This document shows positions 49,762 to 58,386 of a stretch of DNA of 64,000 nt, one piece after another. The stretch's first letter is position 1, and each line of letters begins with the position of its first letter. Under the pieces are notes generated by a model. It saw only the letters and a program-made list of their open reading frames with translations, was not told where the DNA came from and did no database searches. A program made the translations under genes and the position numbers. Source of the stretch: Megaleporinus macrocephalus (taxonomy: Eukaryota; Chordata; Actinopteri; Characiformes; Anostomidae); the NCBI GenBank assembly GCA_021613375.1, contig CM038716.1, positions 7,880,180 to 7,944,179 of the forward strand, in the 5' to 3' direction.

Positions 49762-51344
49762 ATATATGGAAGCAGAATCATCATCAGTGTGAAGTGCAGT
49801 GAAGTGCTCGTCTTTCCTCATCCACTCAGCAAACACATACAGCGTCATGTGGAGCTGCTGGAATGTCGCCCGGCCCCAAAATGCCACCAAGCTGGAGCAC
49901 ATCAGCAAGTGTGTGTGTGTGTGTGTTTGTGTGTGTGTGTCTTTGCGGGTTGATTACGCTGGCCTTACATCAGACACACACACACACTCTCACGCCGTTC
50001 CCATTCTCTCTGTCAGCTCCTGATTGTATTTCACTGCGTCTCGCTGACGTCGGCACATCAGCCCGATTGCAGTGACACCGCCACGGGACAACATCCACCT
50101 CTATATACCCTAAAACCCACTGCCCGTTGACCCCTGCCCTTACACGCCCCACAAGCCCCCATGCCTAGTTTTTTGCTGTCTGTCTTAGACCCCTGACCCT
50201 GCACCTGATTGGATAAAACCCTCAGCGACCCCCTCTGGAATTTATTACATCAGGGGCCCTGAAATGAAGAGGATGAGTATAGAGAGCAGAATACAAGAGG
50301 AATAAGAAAAGGAAAAAAGACGAGTGACATAAAGAGTAAAGTATAAAATAGAATTGGATCGAATAGAAATGTTTATGAATTATTTGTATATTTATTGAAA
50401 TGTAAAATCTATTTCTGTTCAGTAGGAAAACTACAGCTGCCTTTTGTAGGAATATAGTTAATAATAGCTATAGCTTTAAGATACTGTGCTCACTTCTTAG
50501 AAGTCCTGTATTAATAGTTGTACTTTATTTACAGCCGTAATAACCTGCTAGAAATTCTCTAGAACAGTAATTTCTACAATGTTCTTATAAACATACATTA
50601 CAACGTGTAATGCAACTTGACTTTACAAAGTATTTTGCATGTAATTATAACTACATTAGCGCAATTTTAAAAGATAATGCATTATACCTGCATGATATAA
50701 GCTTGTATACTTGCTTATAAGTAGTTATAACTACATTAGCGCAATTTTAAAAGATAATGCATTATACCTGCATGATATAAGCTTGTATACTTGCTTATAA
50801 GTAGTTATAACTACATGCATAACACTTCATAAAATGACACCATACAATTTCATACTGTCAAGTTTTACCTTGTATTATAATATCTTTGTTTTTTGCACTA
50901 TAACACATCACAGGATTCTGGTATATAATCAGTTGTACATGCAGGTAAACATTTATTGGGTGTAAACAGCTCCACCCCCAACAGTAATTGGAGATATATG
51001 GGTAGGCGCTGCAGACTGAGCATCTTTTAGAACTTTTATATCATCACTGTCCAAAGAAAAAACAAATATCTCCAAAATAATCACTTTACAGAAGGATTTT
51101 GGAGCGCTTTTATTGGTCAATAGAAAATATAGAAAAATGAAAATCCACATAAATGGAGATAACTTTGTTTTCAATGCTAGTGTGAGTGTGTGTATATCGT
51201 CACTGTCCAAAGAAAATTATTATTTGAACAGCTGCGCTTTTTATAATATGATTTCTGACAACGGACCAATAGAAATGCTCCAAAACAGCTTGGAAAACAT
51301 TCTGGTTCTTTTTACTTACATTAAAGTTAAAGGTTTTGTTCTCT

Positions 51345-51400
<56 letters not shown>

Positions 51401-51529
51401 AGAGCAAAATATTATATATACAGAATACAGAACAAAACCAGTTTGTTGTAATATATATATATATATATATATAATATTACAACAACCTGGTTTTGTTCTG
51501 TATTCTGTATATATAATATTTTGCTCTGT

Positions 51530-51593
<64 letters not shown>

Positions 51594-53837
51594 AGAGAAC
51601 AAAACCTTTAACTTTAATGTAAGTAAAAAAAACCAGAATGTTTTCCAAGAGTAAGTAATGCTTTTACATACGTCAGTGTGTTTATTTAACCCATTCCAAG
51701 CTTCACCTTGTGGAAACAACCCTGTAATATTTACAGTTATCTATAAGTAATTAAATAATAATTAATAATTAATGGCATGAATATCTGCTTTGACTGCTCA
51801 GTACTTAATTAAGCTAAATTAAAATTGCTGCTGAAGGAACTAAATACATTCATACAATGTCTGGGGTGCCCAGGAGAAATCTGGAACTACACTTATTTAC
51901 ATCTGTTCTAATCATATCTGGTATTCTTTCTGGTGCAATTGATAAGAAAAAAAACCTATATATATTTATTGCCATTTGCAGTGTGGAATGAAAGTATTCT
52001 CAGTGTGGAATGAAAATGATTTCAGGTGTGGAACATTCACAAGCTCTTGCAGCTGGTTATGTATTCATTATCTGCATAGAGTGTTTGAAATTGTGGAATA
52101 CAAATATTTTCAGTGTGAAACGTGAAAGTAGGCAGTATAGAAAGTTTGTATTTGTACTGTGGAGTGAAAATATTTGCAGGGTAGATGGAAAGACTTTGCA
52201 GAGTGGAATATTTGCATTTCCAGTGTAATGGAAAATTTTTTAGGCATGGAATGAATATTTGTATTTGCAGTGGGGGTTAGGCTTAGAGTTAGGGTTGCAA
52301 ATTTAAAATTTTTACATTTTTCTGGTAATGATTTACTACAAATACATACAACTCTATAATATAAAAACATATATCTCCCTTTTTGACTTATTTTATTTTT
52401 CTACCTCATCTAAATGTGCCGTTTACATTGTATGAAAATTTCATGATAAAAGAACCAATAGATATGCTCCAAAATAACTACAAGGAAAGATTAAAACTAA
52501 AACTAAACATTAAAAGTAAAGACTGTTTATTCTTCTCCTTTAAAGTTACTATTTTGGAAATACTTGTTTTTCATTGGACAGAAACAATGTCCCTTAAGTA
52601 GTTATTAAGTAGTTTATACTATTTATATATATCATTGCTGTGGATTTTCATTTTTCTATATCAACTGAACACGACAGCTGCTCTTTACATATCCTTTGCA
52701 AGTTTCAGGGTGAGTGGACAAATAGAAATGCTCCAAAATCACATACATTGACTTACATTTAAAGTTAAGAAGGTTTTTGGCCTCTCCTGTAAATTTACTA
52801 TTTAGGAGATATTATATTGCCAGGTCATAAAGGATAAATATAGGATACATAGGAAGTCCCTTTGATTTCTACATATGGTCACACGTCTTATGAATCCCTT
52901 ATTCATAATATATTATAAATATATTATATCCCACACATAATACCTTTTAACGCCAGGCATTAGCTTTTATGATTGCTCTTAAGTAGTTATAATTATGTGT
53001 ATATTCCTTTATAAAGTCATATATAGTCATTATATAACATATTATAATATCTGTTTATAAGAACATTATAGACATTACTGTTATACAGTGTTTATAACAG
53101 GTCATTACAGGTTTTAAGTGAAGTGTATTTACATCTAATTATTAATACAGGACTTATAAGAAGTGAGCACAGCAGCTGAAAGCCATTGCTGACATTAACT
53201 ATGTTTCTAAACAAGGCAGCTGTACTGTTTTTATTTGCTGCTCAACATAAAGCAGCTGTTTGTGCTGCTAACTGGTTAGCTGTGTTTGCTAAATGCTAAC
53301 AGTCTAGCACAAGTAGCTAGTTAGTCTAGAATTCCAGTTTCCAGTCAGTTACAAACAAACAAACTCAATAAAATGTATATACTACAAATAAAAATGATTA
53401 TTAAAATAAATCAATAAATAATTGACGCAGTACCAGGTCCACCAAAAATCTGCTCTGTTTCACTCACATAGAACCTTGTCATAGTCTGTTACAACATCTT
53501 TATGGATGGATGTTATAATGCGTTATAATGAAACATAATAAACGTATATACTTTTATGTTATGAAGTGTCTTGCATTTCACTATAACTGCTTAAAGGCAA
53601 TTGTACAACATAAAAGCATTGTAAAGTATTATGTAAGTTATATAACACCTTATTAATGCATTTATCATGCATTATAAATACTGTAGTCATGGGACGTTTT
53701 AACCTAAATATTTTATTACTGTACTTATTCAGTTTTTGTTATATATTTTATAGAACCGATTTTACTGTACTACTGCTAAATGTAGGGAATTAGAACATCA
53801 ATATGTTACATAATGTAATTCCATGGAATTAAACATG

Positions 53838-53873
<36 letters not shown>

Positions 53874-54215
53874 TGCTGTCCAAAGAAAAACATATCTTCA
53901 TTGATTAGATCAAACGTAATAAATGACTGGTTGCATGTAAACACTACATTTATATAAATTATACATATAAAAGTTGAAAAGTTGAGTCCAGACCTAAACA
54001 GTCCTGAATGTGTTTGCGGCTGCAGCTGAACCAACATCTAAGTATGAAACGTCCTTTTTCAGTACTTCAGGAACTGACCCTTTTTTCAGATCCTTCCCAA
54101 CCACAGCAATAACGTTCAGTCCATATATCATACATACACATATATATCAGACTCATGGCCAATAAAACTGCTGGATGAAGCCTTCAGGATGAACTCTAGG
54201 TCAAGACTGAAGCAC

Positions 54216-54247
<32 letters not shown>

Positions 54248-54541
54248 ATCATTTATCAAGTGTTCTGAGTGCACATATGTAGAACGCAGCCTAACTCATC
54301 ACTCTGTGTTAATGAGACACTGAATGTCACCTTGTGAGAAAACACACCTGCATTAGCGTTTAAATTAATCACAGCTATTATTGTATTTCAGTCTCAAGAC
54401 AAGCATCTTCATTTTTGTGAATGGGCAAAAAGAAATGCTTCAAAATTACCCCAAATAAAACCTCTTTACATTAAAGGTAAAAAAAGTTTTTGGCCTTTTC
54501 CTTTTTCAGGTTATATTTATATATATTTGAGATAGTTAAAG

Positions 54542-54625
<84 letters not shown>

Positions 54626-54916
54626 ATCGCGGTCCAATAAAAGACAAGTATCTTCAAAATTGCAACTTTATAGGAGACATACTTTACTTTCAATGTAAGT
54701 CAATGGAACCAGAATTTTTTCCAAGCTATGCTGGAGCACGTCTATTGATAATCCATTCATAATAACATTTTCGCACAATGTAAATGACCATTGTTGTGTA
54801 TAAATGATGTAGAAAACTCCAAATCGACAAAAATGGAGAAGTTTTTTATAGGACAGCAACAATACATATATATAATATCCTAATAGAGAGATTTATTCAT
54901 TTAAAACAATCACAGG

Positions 54917-54952
<36 letters not shown>

Positions 54953-55295
54953 GTTGAATCACTTTTTAAGGTACAACTTCTGCTTATTTGCTGAATTTGT
55001 GAATTCGACCAATTTTGAGATATTACACATTTCTTATATTTCTTATATTTTCCTATATGTTAAATTTAGCTAATTGTGTTAAGTTTTTTGTGCTGCTAAC
55101 CAGTTAGCTTTGGTTGCTATAGTCTAGCTTGAACTATATATATATAACTACTTGAGGCAATCATAAGCCTAACAAGCCTATAACAGTACACATTGTAAAG
55201 TATTATGTAAGTCATATAACACCTTATTAATGCATTTATCATGCATTATAAATACTGTAGTCATGGGACATTTTAACCTAAATATTGTATTACTG

Positions 55296-55389
<94 letters not shown>

Positions 55390-55665
55390 CATTCCCAGTA
55401 TTTATTCTAATATTAGTGTTCAGCTAATAATCACAACTAATAATCACTAAGTTTTTGTCTTATGTGCTTAAATGTGATCAAAGATATTTGCCTAGGAAAC
55501 AAAGCAAATTAGTTCAGTGTGTTATATAAAAGCACAAAATAGGCTCCTCAGAATGAAAGTACAAATTTCATTAGAAATGGACCAATAGAAATGCTCCATA
55601 ATAGCTTGGGAAAAGTTCTGGTTCCTTTGACTTACATTAAAAGTACAGACAGTTTTTGTCCTCCT

Positions 55666-55764
<99 letters not shown>

Positions 55765-55974
55765 AGTAAGGGGGTGAGATAAAAAGCAGTGGCATGTTTT
55801 CCTGCATCCATCTATCCGTCCATCTCTCTTCATCCCTGCATTCACAGTAATCCGTATCGGGACACACACTCATGTTAAAGGGGTCCGTCGCCACAGTTAC
55901 TGCGCATTTGGCGGGAAGATGATGGGGTCTTTGCATTTGTAGATAAGGAAATGTCAAATCTCTGTCTCTCTCTC

Positions 55975-56009
<35 letters not shown>

Positions 56010-56010
56010 C

Positions 56011-56053
<43 letters not shown>

Positions 56054-58346
56054 CCTCTTCATTGCCACTGTCTTTTTTTTCCTCTTTCACCAAACAAGTG
56101 ATAAACGTAGTATCAGTTTAGGGGTGAATGTTACATTACAGCTGCAACAATGACTTAACCTCCCTCTGCCTCTCTCTCTCTCTTTCTCTCTCTCTCTTCA
56201 CCCGTCATATTCTTCCTGTTTTCCTCCTTCTTCTCTACATCTCTATTACTCGAGCTGCTTCTTTTATCCCTCCTCTCCAATTCCATTCCTCTGTCTATCT
56301 CTTGTAGTTGTTCTGTTCTTCCTCTCTCTCCTTTCATCTCTTTTTAACTTTACTTATCTCTCCTGTTTGACATTCCCTCGCTCTGCCTTTCTCTCTCCCT
56401 CCCTGCTTCTGCTCCTCTTATTCCTTTTCTCACATCTGACATTCTTTCCCTTTGCATCTATTCTTCCTCTCTGCACTCTGTCGGGTGGACTCATTCAGCT
56501 CCAACACTACTGCTGCTCTGTTTCTATGTTTATTCTTAAAGTCCCCCCTCCCTCTCTCTTTCTCTCCCTCCTTCTCTCTCTCTCTCTCTCATTCAGCTCT
56601 TTGCTCAGTGTAGTGTTTGTTTTTCTAACTGCTACATTCACAGTGAGAGAAGCTCCAGATCTGTCACACATCCATACATAAACCACATGAACACTGTCCT
56701 TTTAGTGTATGTGTGTGTCTGTACATGTGTGTGTGTATGTGTTATGTGTGTGTGTGTTATCTGTTTGTGTGTGTGTCTCTGCATGTGTTTTGTAGCGGTG
56801 TGTGTGCATTTTGCAATGTGTGGTATGTGTGTGTGTTTTGTAGTATGTGTGTGTGTGTTCTCTTTGTGTTTATTCCTGCATGTGTGTGTATATGTGTGAG
56901 TGTGTTTTTCTGTATGTGTGTGCATGTCCATATATGTGTTCTATTTGTGTGTGTGTGTATATATATCTACACATGTGAGTGAAGGGTTTTGTAGTATGTG
57001 TGTGTGTGTGTGTGTAATTTTCGTAGTGTATTTGTATATGTTTTATAGCGTATGGTATATGTGTGTGTTATGTAGAGTGTGGAATATATGTGTGTGTTTT
57101 GTAGTGTGGGATATATGTGTGTTTTGTAGTGTGGGATATATGTGTGTTTTGTAGTGTGGGATATATGTGTATGTTTTGCTATGTGTGTGCATGTCTTTTG
57201 TATTGTGTGGTATATGTGTGTTTGTGTGTGTGTGTTTTGTAGTGTGTGGTATATGTGTGTGATATGTAGAGTGGCATATATGTGTGTGTCTTGTAGCGTG
57301 TGGTATATGTGTGTGTATGTTTTGTAGTGTGTGGTGTATGTGTGTGATATTTAGTGTGGGATATATGTGTGTGTTTTGTAGTGTGTGGTATTTGTGTGTG
57401 TTTTGTAATGTGTGGTATTTGTGTGTGTCTGTGTGTGTGTGCATGTGTTTCATAGTGTGTTGTATATGTGTGTGTATGTTTTGTAGTGTGTGGTATATGC
57501 GTGTGTGTATGTTTTGTAATGTGTGGTTTGTTATGATATGTTATGTAAAATTGGATATATGTGTGTGTTTTGTAATGTGTGGTATTTGTGTGTGTTTTGT
57601 AATGTGTGGTATATGTGTGTGTTATGTAGAGTGGGATATATGTGTGTGTTTTGTAATGTGTGGTATTTGTGTGTGTTTTGTAATGTGTGGTATATGTGTG
57701 TGTTATGTAGAGTGGGATATATGTGTGTTATGTAAAGTGGGGTATATGTGTGTGTTTTGTAGTGTGTGGTATTTGTGTGTGTTTTGTAATGTGTGGTATA
57801 TGTGTGTGTTATGTAGAGTGGGATATATGTGTGTGTTTTGTAATGTGTGGTATTTGTGTGTGTTTTGTAATGTGTGGTATATGTGTGTGTTATGTAGAGT
57901 GGGATATATGTGTGTTTTTTGTAGTGTGTGGTATATGTGTGTGTTTTGTAATGTTTGGTGTGTGTGCCTGTGTTTTGTAGTGTGTGGTATATGTGTGTGT
58001 ATGTTTTGTTGTGTGTGGTATATGTGTGTGTGTGTGTGTGTGTGTGTATGTTTTGTAATGTGTGTGTTTTATAGTGTGTGGTATGTTATGTAGAATTGGA
58101 TACGTGTGTGTTTTGTATTGTGTGGTATTTGTGTGTGTGTGTGTGTGTGCATGTGTTTAATAGTGTGTGGTATATGTGTGTGTATGTTTTGTAGTATGTG
58201 TGTGTATGCGTATGTGTGTGTATGTTTTGTAGTATGTGTGTGTGTGTCAGAGTGCGTCTCCAGTAATGAACAGACGACATTTTAAACCATCTGGAGCTTC
58301 ATATTAATGATGAAATATTTTAGTATTAAATCACGATTAATATTCA

Positions 58347-58386
<40 letters not shown>

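Larger units (their letters stand above)
50426..53235. mobile_element. Long inverted repeat pair about 190 bp each, 2.8 kb apart
   Basis: The left arm (about 50426-50615) has AAACTACAGCTGCCTTTTGT, TGTGCTCACTTCTTAGAAGT and AATGTTCTTATAAACA. The right arm (about 53045-53235) gives the same words in reverse complement (CAGCTGCCTTGTTTAG, TGTGCTCACTTCTTATAAGT, AATGTTCTTATAAACA). This is consistent with a DNA element with long terminal inverted repeats into which other repeats were inserted. Confidence 0.65.
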
